A DNA stretch of 25,181 nucleotides, taken from contig NW_003205331.1 of the NCBI RefSeq assembly GCF_000006405.1, positions 224,710 through 249,890 of the forward strand, given 5' to 3'. The stretch comes from Perkinsus marinus ATCC 50983. Its lineage: Eukaryota > Perkinsozoa > Perkinsida > Perkinsidae. The position numbers and the translations under genes are program-made. Shown in pieces: positions 10,090 to 20,000 of this stretch (positions within the stretch are counted from its first letter, which is position 1; every line of letters begins with the position of its first letter). A model generated the notes under the pieces. The model made no database searches. It saw only the letters and a program-made list of their open reading frames with translations, and had not been told where the DNA came from.

Positions 10090-10139
10090 CAACTAGTAAG
10101 TAGTAGTTGTTGTAAATTACAACTACTACCTACTAGTTG
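10090..10139. repeat. Near-perfect hairpin, 20-bp arms
   Basis: The left arm caactagtaagtagtagttg (10090-10109) pairs with caactactacctactagttg (10120-10139) at 19 of 20 positions around a 10-base loop. No gene ends immediately before it. It sits about 490 bp upstream of the secreted-protein gene. It could be a foldback element, a small MITE-like remnant or an RNA hairpin. Confidence 0.85.
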
Positions 10140-10630
10140 AAGAAGCGTTGGATTATCCGGATGATGCATCGCATCCTAGCAGGGCGGCTGATAGAGTGAT
10201 CCCCCTACCATGACACACAGTGGCGTTTTTGTGCTGCTGTCTCGTTTCACCAGCTATCGCTAATCTTGTATCGGGTCCTGGACAAGGCATTCTGAGATGG
10301 CTGCCTGAGAAGTAAGAAACGATCGCCGCTCCGAGTTGCGTTTGGCAACTGTATGATTCCTCCTCCTCCTTTGCTGCTGCTGCTCACTGTGGTGAAGGTT
10401 CTGCCTAATAATAGTTGTGCCGCACAACTTGTGCGTGCCTGCTGGGGATCCTCGTGCTGTGGAGGGGATCTATCTGCAGCAGTGGGTCTCTGACTAATTG
10501 CAAGATGACTTTGTTCGTGTTCTATGCAAATATCCTCGAACTTGTTTTTTCTGCTGAAGGGATCATAGTATGCGTAGAAGCGGCCGTTTGTATTCGTACT
10601 CTGTCTTTGCAGTTGCTGTGAATTTATAAG
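10140..10630. other. Upstream region of the secreted-protein gene
   Basis: It contains short tcc and ctg triplet runs (cctcctcctcc, gctgctgctgctc) at about 10353-10385. A plus-strand frame at 10415-10621 is open but not recognisable. The promoter of the 10631 gene should be here, but no defined motif is visible. Confidence 0.35.
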
Positions 10631-11468
10631 ATGGTATCATCCGTTCTACTGGTCATCGCATCAAGCATTGCTCTTGCAAGATGCGGAAGCGTTCCCATCA
10701 AGCCAGGAAACTATTGTGCGACGGTCTTCATTACGCACGACGTATTTGGCGATAGCTATTCATGCATCATTTCGACTATGATCAGAGTCCAAGGCCCGCA
10801 TGACGTACAATTTTATTGATAGCAACATCCTCAGTATGAAGTACAACAATGTGAGTATGAGAGGTGATGAGGTTATCTTGAAGCGTAGTAACCACACTGA
10901 AGGACCTGAATTGTTCCCCTACTTCAAAGTTGGCTTCGCTCTGAACGTTACGAAAGATGGTCTCAGGATGTTCACGAAAGATGGGAATAAAACCTACAAT
11001 CTCTCGGCTACGGGTTGCACAATACCATCGGGAGGCAATGGAAATTGTGGACCTCCTCCTTCTCCTCCTCCTCCTACGGCAGAGAGGCAGAACCGTCGTT
11101 CAATTTCTCCACACAATGCTGATCTGAGCGACAAAAAGCGGCCCGACGGACCATATGCAGATAATCCAGAACCTGATCACTTCCAGACCAACTTTTGGAT
11201 CTCAAAGTCTGCTAACTCGACTATGGTTATGATTTATGATTCCACCAAGTACCAGGAAATTTGGTCTTCCACCGGTTTGGTGTCGTATGTCCTATCTCCA
11301 ACTTCATCGGATACTATTACCATTTATCCTGGAAGTAAAGACAAAAACCTTCGTTCGTCACTATGGGATATCGACGCTCTGTATATATACCATATCGGCA
11401 AGGACGAAGTTCACTTCTCCCCGAACAACCATTCCAACCCGGATAGAGTGTTGGTTCATCGTTCATGA
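10631..11468 (+). CDS. Secreted protein of a lineage-specific family, one frame break
   Basis: The start at 10631 gives a classic signal peptide (MVSSVLLVIASSIALARCGS), so the product should be secreted or enter a secretory compartment. The first frame runs to PHDVQFY near 10818. The continuation, from FIDSNILSMKYNN to the stop at 11466-11468, is in the frame one base further on, with the two frames overlapping around aattttatt (10807-10815). One extra T in that run would explain the break. I find no plausible intron there. The mature part has two similar-sized halves separated by a Pro-rich linker (PPPSPPPP, about 11056-11085) and several N-glycosylation sites (NHT, NVT, NKT, NLS, NST). A decayed relative of the second half lies at 1690-2049, so the family is multicopy. 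Function is unknown. It is either a recent pseudogene or an intact gene with a sequence error. Confidence 0.7.
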
Positions 11469-11954
11469 AGCACCAGTAGGAGGACTTGGATGAGTTGCCT
11501 TCAATGAAGCTTCTTTCATGTGCATATCATCATTATCAGCAGTTTACAGAGGGTGTGACGCTCAGTCCAATATTTTGTTTAATGTTTCATGTGCTCAAAC
11601 GTGGCTAGATGGCGTTCGGGAATCCTATGGCTATATCCTATATTGCTAAAAAATGAGCATGAAGGCTCTTGATACTTTATCATACGTCACATCCCCAATC
11701 TTGATAAAACTGTCTTATACAGTTATTCTTGAGTCCTCAATGTAGTCAGTCTCTGATTCGTATTAGTCAGTTCATGGTGAAGGTCGGTAGGTTGTTAACG
11801 AGTTTTCGTTATATATCATCAAGTTGAGTTGTAAATCATCCAGAAACTCTAAGTCTGATCCGCTGGATCGGGTTGCGATGGAAATATGAAACGACAAAAC
11901 TAGCTCCCGCATCTTCGCGGAAGAGAGATCGGTGCTAGGTCCTAGCAGCTAGGA
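11469..11954. other. Downstream region, no gene seen
   Basis: The stretch follows the secreted-protein stop and holds no open frame of note or recognisable repeat. Confidence 0.4.
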
Positions 11955-12300
11955 AGCCGTGCGATCATCGTTCGCGTACGTCCCTTGCATTAGCGTCCTT
12001 ACTCAAGGGTACTACTCGTACACCATCAAGATGAATATGTTCCACACTAGCGACGATGCACTCGGGACCAATAGTGTGTAGAGCTCTGCACTGGCGATGA
12101 CACACTTTGATGCAACCATGTGTGGAGTAATGTTGATATTTAGACGGTGAACATGGGTAGGCCACGTCGATTCTCAAATTCTTGCCAAGCTGATGGAACT
12201 GCTACTCCGGTTTGGGCCGGGCTTTTCACAGCCATTACGTAATGCTATGGTGACTATCGTCTACCCACTGGACCCTGGTGGCACCAGGTAGTAGTGTCTG
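11955..12300 (-). repeat. Long dispersed repeat, copy C (inverted, partial)
   Basis: On the minus strand the segment near 11990-12025 reads agtacccttgagtaaggacg, matching cagtacccttgggtgaggaa of copy A. At 12240-12290 the plus strand has actatcgtctacccactgg next to ccctggtggcaccagg, the counterpart of the tRNA-like segment of copy B. The order is reversed relative to copies A and B, as expected for an inverted copy. The perfect palindrome cctggtggcaccagg lies at 12274-12288. Confidence 0.5.
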
Positions 12301-12495
12301 TGAGAATTCCTTCGATTACGGAATTATTAATCCCTTACCTATTTCTCAAATATATTATTGATCAGCCCCCGTCCCTCGAAGGAACTCCATTCATGTTTCT
12401 CCATCAAGTCATGTTTTTGGTGGATGTTGGGGACTGGTGAAGATCTCTGCAAGGGGACGAGGGGTGTTTGTCGAACATTATCAAATTATTCAAAT

Positions 12496-12651
12496 GTGAT
12501 TTGATTCAAATCACTTGTGTGCCATTCAGTGTGCATCTCTCCCGGACGTGACTCCTCTGATGTTGAATCAACATTGCTGATCCTCGACTCGGTGCTCAAC
12601 CGGCACCGATGAGTTCGTTCGACCGAACCGATTGATCTCGACTCGAGGATC
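12496..12651. other. Cluster of perfect palindromes, possible structured RNA
   Basis: Four inverted repeats occur in 156 bases. GTGATTTGA/TCAAATCAC lies at 12496-12514 with a one-base centre. ATGTTGA/TCAACAT lies at 12560-12574 with a one-base centre. GATCCTCGA (12579-12587) pairs with TCGAGGATC (12643-12651) and encloses TCGGTGC/GCACCGA (12589-12609) and GTTCG/CGAAC (12613-12628). The last group is a 73-base multibranched fold. No open frame overlaps convincingly. It may be a non-coding RNA, a transposon end or a cruciform-forming region. Confidence 0.6.
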
Positions 12652-12659
12652 TAGGCTCC

Positions 12660-14470
12660 CGCGTAGGGTTGGAACTAGATGCGATCGAGCATCACTCAAT
12701 CCCAATTATTTCTCTTAGAGTTGATTAAACCACTGGCCGCGCGTTCGGCATTTGAGGTGGGTTCTTCAAAAGCACAAGTCATGGATTCCCGATTGATTCA
12801 TCTCGACTCCGTTGCTTCCTCCGAGCACGAGTAATGGATATTCTGGCATGGCCATACCGTACAACTGTACGGCTCACACAGTCAATTTTCAATGAGCCCT
12901 TCACAGCGGAGCGTGGCTCGCGCTATGCCCTTAGAACTCTCCTGACGAATAACCTACTGCGCTTCCCTGGGGAACCCTCCCCGATACAAATCAATCCTTC
13001 CCGTTCTTTCCGTTCCTGAACTCCCCATCGTCGAAGAAACAAGCTGCTGCGCTCAAGCTCGGCCTCGGCAATTACGTAGCGCGCGACATTCTCCGACCGA
13101 GTCGTCACCATGTCTCGTTAACGACGATCAATCAAGGTCCTGTTCGATCCTCTTTATACTCTCCTCCACCTATCTCGAATATGTCTTCTCTGTCCACCGG
13201 AGCTGACTCGCGAGAGCATAAATAGTCGACTTAATTCTTCCCCTCGCTCCGTCGAGAACACCGGTGGTGAAATCATTCCAACGTACATAATTTGAAGGAG
13301 AATTTGAATGGAACTGATGAATCATCGGCATTTTCTGAGCGGGCGCCACTTCTGGGAAATCCACCAATTTCAAAATCGGAAGGTATCCGAGAGCCGGCCT
13401 GGGAGTCGCAGGCTGGGGCCTTTCCAGTAGAATCACTCCTAATAGTGCATTCTCGCAATCCGACATGCTACATGTCACATGCATGCTGTCTTATAGATTC
13501 TCATCCGACTCACCCTATTTCAGCTACTGGAGGTATTTCAAATTGGCATACCTCCAGGTTGGCATTGCCAAGTTGAACAATTCCAAGCACGACTTGACTG
13601 AAGCTTGGTCTTATCCATTGCTTTACCTTGGCAAAGTCATGGTAAGGTATGCTTCTAGTGGCAAAGCTCATTACTAAATCAACGAGGAGTTACCGAAAGC
13701 GCTTAAGCTCTTTCGTGCCGCCATGAGCCGTGGCTCGCTACAGATCTCGGAACAACCTGGGTCAGGCGCGGTAGAGCTCTAACGACGGGCTTCCACTCAT
13801 CAGTGGCTTGTCCGGCAAGCCTCATGGTCCACCAGTCATGGACATCCCAGAACCAGGCACCTCGCTAATGACTCACTTTGGGTGGGGCGAAGCCGAAAAG
13901 TGTCATCAAAGTATTGCGAGAGAAGTAGATCCCACGAGCACTCACCTTGAACCAACTCCAGGAATCGATTTATAACCAACCTTACATCCATCAAGAGAAC
14001 AATCCCGCGAAGCCGAAGCCTCAGGACTCGTCCATCGAGTCCCTCCGCCGGTTCTGCGAGGAGCACTTCGATGTGCCCCTTCATACAGATAGTCACGAAT
14101 GCATCTGCCTCGCGTATCGCTTCGACTGTACAGACACTCATGTCGAGCTAGAAGAAACTCGAGAGAGATGTCACACGCTGAAGTTTTCGCTCTCTCCAGC
14201 ACGCCTTCTCGGAGAGAAGCCTGCACCAGGGCAGCTCTCTCGAAGTACTCTCGATGAATTTTACGTACGGGGCTTGCTGTGTACCAGTCCCATGCTTAGT
14301 CGTGGAGCTGATTCTCTCACCATCTCACCATGGGTTTGGCTCATTAGCCATAGGGTCGTCTATTGGAGGAAGTGTGGAGGCTGTGCAAGCCTGTGTCTTG
14401 AGGATTCGCGATTATGCGGGAGTACGTGGAAGGAATGAGCAAAATATCTTCCCCTAGGCTCTAGACTTCT
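12660..14470. other. No recognised gene; several open frames of unknown meaning
   Basis: The word ccgattgat then ctcgactc at 12628-12644 recurs at about 12789-12809. Minus-strand frames at 13484-13170 (containing NYVRWNDFTTGVLDGARGR) and 13111-12923 (MVTTRSENVARYVIAEAEL) and plus-strand frames at about 13490-13677 (YFKLAYLQVGIAKLNNSKHD) and 13947-14438 (SLRRFCEEHFDVPLHTDSH) could each include real exons. A possible 3' splice site, ccctatttcag, precedes 13524. None has a recognisable domain, and opposing frames overlap at 13836-14226, so I do not choose among them. Confidence 0.3.
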
Positions 14471-14476
14471 GGCATT

Positions 14477-14640
14477 TAATTCGAATGCCCATCCACAGCC
14501 GAAAATTTAACGATGGTTCATTTGACCTCACCTGTTGCCGCTCAGTAAAATGCCATATGTACGGACATTAACCTCCAAACCTACCAACCACACATGCCTC
14601 AGAATTCACAGGCTGCTCTTCCCGAATACGCCGGTCGTAT
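14477..14640 (+). repeat. Dispersed repeat related to 3417-3590
   Basis: Shared blocks with the 3417 copy are aattcgaatg, catttgacctcacctgttgc, tgccatatgtacggacatta and acctccaaacctaccaacca, followed by a diverged tail containing gctgctcttccc as at 3748. A further fragment (gatgggtgatttgacctcat) is at about 24656-24677. The element appears old and non-coding. Confidence 0.7.
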
Positions 14641-14849
14641 TGATTTACCACCGGAAAGCACACCAAACGTGTTTCTAATCCGAGGACGCTTACTGGACCG
14701 TGATGAAGCTGCAGGCCTTCCATGGACGGGTTGATGCACTTTCGCGACGTTAACCTCGATCGTTATCAGCCGACCAAGCCAAGGAATTACTGGCAATAAA
14801 AGAGCGATTCTTTCGAACTCATCATCTATACGCTGAAGCCTTGGATACG

Positions 14850-15996
14850 CTATCTTTGAGGAGCATGGTACGACAAATATTCAATGTCTTCATCGTTCAA
14901 ATGGTGTACGGATATAGCTCGATCTAAGTACGGCTCTAACAGAGCTGGGGAATACTCCTGAGTTAATGCTGTTGCGTTAACAGGGTTGTCGTAATAGAAA
15001 AGGTCACTCCTGTGCACCATCGCCTTAGACACTTTTATAGAGCAGAATGACAGGTAGCAGTCCTGATGATAGGGCGCCACTGGCACTCCAAAACGTAAAT
15101 AGTAGTTCTTCAAGGGTCTAGCAGCCTTTCGCTTGTTGTACTCGTACGTCGCATCACTGCAGCTCTTGAAGTGCTTGGGTGAAGACACTAGCCATTGTAC
15201 GAAGGCTCGAGAGTATCCCACGGCTCCTCCCCAAACATTTAAGGCATCTCCAGCAGTCGTACCGAATATGCTGATTTCATTCGAGTTGAGTTGTTCCACA
15301 TAAGCCTTCATATTGTCAACGTTCACCCATATGTCGTCATCAGCAACGATCCAGAAGGAAGCGTTTGGAAATGAGCAACGCAGTCTAGAAAGTGGATAAT
15401 GGTAGCAATGTTCCACAAACTGGCGCCTCTCGGAGGGGTACTGTCGAAGAAAATAGAAGACGACGCGAAGACGACTTCAGACGGCAAGTACTCAGGGGCG
15501 TGCGGAACTGGTTCCTTGGACCGAATATGAAGACACCACCAGAGACCATTCGACTGAGCCAACCTCGCCAATGCGCATGGAGAGGCGCGTTATCCCGAAC
15601 GCCCATGCAGATGACCAGTTGATTGGATTCTGGTGAACGTTGCTGTTGAATAGTTTTATACACGCTTGCATGCTTGCCATACCGCACCTTTGCCAACTTC
15701 TCAATTTGTATCTTGACTTCTGCCGACTGAGCACTGGCAAAACTGCGCTTGTCCATGTTATCAGGCTTTTCACGCAACGACTCAATGAAGGGTTTCCAGA
15801 GCTTATCTTCGGTGATCTCTTCCATGGGTGATACCTCCGCTCTGTTCCGAATCTTCGACTGTGGGAGATGCCACTCAGAGTAGTGCCGAAAAATGAGGAT
15901 CAGGATGGTGCACGAGAGACCCCCCACACTTAACAAGATGAAGCTCCGCAGTCGACAGAGGCAGCAGAGAGTTGATCGTTGATGATTCCAAGTCAT
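14850..15996 (-). CDS. GT31-type glycosyltransferase, type II membrane protein, frame interrupted
   Basis: The minus-strand start at 15996 gives a short cytosolic tail, then a single membrane segment (FILLSVGGLSCTILILIF, residues about 19-36) as in Golgi type II glycosyltransferases. A stem leads to VICMGVRDNAPLHAHWRGWL and GGVFIFGPRNQ, which fits the first strand of the GT31 (beta-1,3-galactosyltransferase/Fringe) fold. Later come RRQFVEHCYHYPLSRL, FWIVADDDIWVNVDN with the metal-binding DDD, WGGAVGYSRAF (like GGAGY of the family) and YHQDCYLSFC (like the ED-V motif). The frame changes between about 15510 and 15450: the middle piece APEYLPSEVVFASSSIFFDS is in a second frame and YPSERRQFV in a third. 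No GT-AG intron of suitable length restores the frame; the best-looking one (51 bp) does not. I infer a recent pseudogene or sequence errors. The sugar donor and acceptor are unknown. Confidence 0.75.
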
Positions 15997-17070
15997 CCAA
16001 TGCTACAGCGAAGTACCATCTTTCTCACGAATAGGTGACAGATAACACAAAGTTGTGGTGTGACGAGATAAGTAAATCACACGGAGCATTCTTCTGGCAG
16101 CTGCACCGCCCGGTCGTAGTCGTTTGGCGACGAAAACTTCACGTCACCGTAGAGGAGTTCCTGAAAAGACCTCGAGACATAATGCGAGCTTATGCAATGG
16201 GCCTTACACACCATGCAGTGTTGTTCGATGATGCCGGTGTGAACTCATTCAATACAACAACATTTTCGAGGAATCATCAAAAGTCTTCCATGTGCGTTAG
16301 CCGAAATTGAGGACTCCCGGACCACGAAATACTTCCACAGCGGAACGGTGCTATTATCCCTAAAAAATAGCCTCAGTCGCATGTAATGAAGCTCTTGCTG
16401 GATGTTGGTTATTCACTACACTTAAATGCCTAGTTACCACTGTACGCACTCGAAAGCTATCGTACGCCGCTGGTACCCACAACCTGTGGGTATCAGCGGC
16501 GTGGGCCACAGGTAATTAGGAAGGAAGTCAATCACTGAAGCCTTCTACGGACGAACACTACTTGCCGATTAAGAAGCCACCGCTCGGAGACAGATAGGTG
16601 ATTCAGTCGAGTTTCTCCCACTATAGAGAGTAGATGCGCCCATGTTCACGACCATATTTCAGTAGACTCTATACAAGGAAGGGAACCGCACATAGAGCTG
16701 CAGCTCTAGCTTTACTTCCCAAAACAAGAACAAGGTGCTATTATGCAATGAGATCGTCAACGCTGCTCCAGATGGCATCACACCAGTGAGAGGTGAAGGT
16801 GACCATCCGTTACACCCTTCTCCCCATGCCGTATGATGTGCACTAGAGGTTACTGTATCACTCGAGCTTATCACACCAGCTTCAGCAGATTCCACGTGAT
16901 TCTCAAACGTTTCATAACAATTATCATCGCTATAGCGCATTGCTATTCGTAGCCGAGTCGATCGATACCCCTTTGCATAACCACTACTCAAAACTAGAGA
17001 GAGCCAAGATACGGTTATGGTACAAAAAAGGTCAGTGATGGGAGTAATAATCAATATGCAGGTCTTATCG
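15997..17070. other. Mostly non-coding; one small plus-strand open frame
   Basis: A 91-codon plus frame at 16035-16310 (MTDNTKLWCDEISKSHGAFF) starts 39 bases from the divergent glycosyltransferase start and could be a small gene, but no domain is recognised and I give it low weight. A strong hairpin is at 16464-16502. The rest, including the open minus frame at 16659-17324, is best read as downstream DNA of the capping gene. Confidence 0.35.
16464..16502. repeat. Strong hairpin, 18-bp arms
   Basis: The left arm acgccgctggtacccaca (16464-16481) pairs with tgtgggtatcagcggcgt (16485-16502) at 17 of 18 positions, with a three-base loop. It lies about 570 bp beyond the stop of the capping gene. 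It may be a foldback repeat or a structured transcript end. Confidence 0.85.
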
Positions 17071-20000
17071 TCATATGCCAGGCTCGTCTTCATTCGCACC
17101 ACCACCATCATCAGCATCATCGTCGTCTTCACTCTCGCTACTACTGCCGCTGCTACTGCCAGAATCAGAGCCACTGGATGAGGAGTCACTATCCGATTCA
17201 GAACCCTCAGAGTCCGATCCGCTCGAACTCGAGCTTGAGGATCCTTCTTCTGAGATACGAGCAACAGGTCGCGGGTTCGATCCCAGGCGAGGGCATTTTT
17301 CACCATCATTTTCCTGCATGCCATTCGGTTTCAACTCCGTACTAGTTGCGACAGTTGGTGCATCAGTGGGCTCTTTGGGCTGCGTTGTGACTAAGCCAGT
17401 GAGTAGTGGACTGCTGTCGCCCTTTTCAACTGCTGGTGCCACTGGTGACCTTACTGGTTGCTGCTCGACCGCCGTTGCAACAGGAGGTAGCACTGAATAC
17501 ACGTCGTCGAGAATGGATCAAGTCAACAACAACAACAACAATACCAACAAAAACAGAAACAAAAAACAAAAACAAAAAACACAAAAACAAAAAACAAAAA
17601 ACAATACCAACAACAACAACGGGATCAGCAACAACAACAACAACAACAGTAACTTACCACTCGAATCTCGAGCTTCTCCACCTTCAGCTTGTTCCCCTTC
17701 TATACCATCCATCGTTATAGCCCCCTCGAGCTCAGCATCATCCGGCATACCCAATGGTTGCTCATCTGCATCTACCATCTCCACCTCTTGCAGGGTCTCC
17801 ACGGCTGCTTGTCCTAAACAAACAAGCATCAATACGAGTCCTATACACGGGCCAACAGACCCTACACTGGATCGTCATGAAGCCCACCACATTCACGCCT
17901 ACAATACCACAGTGAGGGGGGGGGGCTAAAGACGCTAGACCGACTCACCCAAGACTTCCTCCTTCGTAACTGCAGTCTCATCTGGCTCCATCTCCAGCTG
18001 CTCCGCTCCGCCTTCTGATGGAAAAAACATCAATCCAACACAACTCGCAACTAAGCTTACGAGAGGGTTGAGACTCTTCCTCATTCCCCTCTTGCACGAC
18101 CGGTGCCGTTGCCTTCGGGGAACGGATCTCCTCCGCGATAGTAAAGCAATAATCACCAATAATGGGAAACACCGGCGCCACTCGCTTGAGGTACCTCTGC
18201 TGGACCTGACGACAGTGATGGAAACGCTGAAGTGATAAGACGGTACCTCTTCGGGCTCCAACCACATAGTGAAATCGATATCGTTGGAATTGAGGTCACC
18301 ACGTACTCTGCAAGTTGACGAAGAGATGGTATGAGATCAAAACACAATAATTCACCTTTTCCGCTGCCCGTTTTTATTCCACTGTTGCTGACCACCAGCA
18401 CCGCCACTCGCAGTGTACGCATCACCGAACATCCATGCCAGATCACGTACGCAGTATATAAAGTCTGAGAAATTACCGCGCGCCACGAAATTCCAAATGC
18501 TATTCTCTTGACTACCAGTGAGTATCTCGTACACCGCATGGTTTTTTCCCAGCCTTTGTCGCTTCAACTGCTCCGCGATGAGGTCCTTCTTCAGCTCTAC
18601 CTCCACCTCATAGCTAGACCTGCCAGTCCACGATGTACAAAAATTATGGTATGAGCCAGATTTGAGAAATGACATTCCCCAAGATTTGATAACAATGAAA
18701 AAAAAATTTCTAATGTGATGACGACATTAACATGGGAAACTGATTGAAGAATGTGCTCCTAGTAATACGTGGAAAATTCAAAATGAGTTCCTCCCAGAAA
18801 CACTATAGGTTCCCTCATCACTGCTCACCATTCGCCCTGTTTTCCCTGTGCTATGACCTCAGTAAGATCCACCTGCCATGCCTTGAAGATGTAGGAATGC
18901 CGAGTCTTGTTACGTTTACCGATACACTTTGACACATCAGAAGGGACAGAGCCGACTGAACAGAAGAACAAAAGGTAAACAAGAGGTAAACACGCCATCT
19001 CGAATAATACCAGGACACGCAAAATCGAGAAGCATGGGCCAGACTGTATATCGGCTTACGTTCATTTCGCGTTGAACTTACATTTGTTTTCTCTGTTAAC
19101 TGATATACGCAAATCCAAAGGGTACTTCTCCTCATCACAATACGTCGGATCGTAATGCCCGCTGAACCTACACACTGCAGATATGATTGTCTGTTATTAT
19201 CAAAAACAAGATCAACTGCAAGGAGACCTACGACCAGCTACGCCTCCCTAGTACACGTTAATAGTCTTGAGCCGATCCTTCCTGATGATTTCAATAGGTC
19301 GCGTTCGATCCCCCAGACTGTAGCTGTCACTGTCGTAGCTTGCCCGTATCTAGTCGGAGTGTTGTAAAAAACAGAGGACGACGAGGAGGAGGAGGAGGAG
19401 CCTACTCGACCGTCCCTGGGAGATTCGAAGAACTCATCAGTTGTAGTGACCTGCCGCCGTACATCTCTAACTCGAAAAACCTGATTAAATGAAGTGTGCA
19501 GGGATTGAACCGAAGCCTCACGCATGCTAAACCAACGCTACTCCCTATTCCACTGAATTACCACCTCAGATTAATACAAAGCACCGTGCAGCCCGTGCGA
19601 GAATCCCATTACTCTCCAACAAGTACAATTCCCAGCCCTTCCTCCCCATTAGTACATGTCCCTGGACCTGTCCAGGAGTCCCCGCTACGAGCTTCTCCAG
19701 ATGCTTCTGTATCGCAAAGAACTGTTCTCTCATCACAGACGCCTGGAACTCATACCTGATGACCTCAGCCGTCAGCCCCTCGAACAGCGGATGTTCCTAC
19801 CGCCAGTTCTTGCCGTGATCAGGCTCTTGCAATATACATTCCGACGTGATGGGCAATAGCACTCTATGGTAGGAGTCCCGATGAGGTGCCAGGAAACCGA
19901 GTCGAGCTTCAATCTAAGTACACAAGGCGTTGCTATACTGCAGTTGAGATCTCCAATAGGAACCTCTAAATCCGCCAAGTCCTGCTCCGTGACGAGAGTC

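Noticed and set aside
13836-14438. Overlapping open frames on both strands
   Set aside because: Plus (13947-14438) and minus (14141-13836 and 14226-13942) frames are equally long and none shows a known domain, so no gene is called.
15451-15501. 51-bp GT-AG intron in the glycosyltransferase
   Set aside because: It has a good pyrimidine tract, but removing 51 bases keeps the first frame and does not lead into the frame with the DDD motif.
16659-17324. Minus-strand frame containing AWDRTRDLLLVSQ
   Set aside because: This peptide is the translation of the tRNA-like B-box DNA in intron 13, a well-known source of false proteins.
17075-17929. Long plus-strand open frame of 284 codons
   Set aside because: It is the antisense shadow of Ser-rich exons 12-14 and introns 12-13 of the capping gene, with the caa tract read as Asn/Gln runs. 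The minus-strand exons join in frame and end in a Ser/Asp tail, which explains the open antisense frame.
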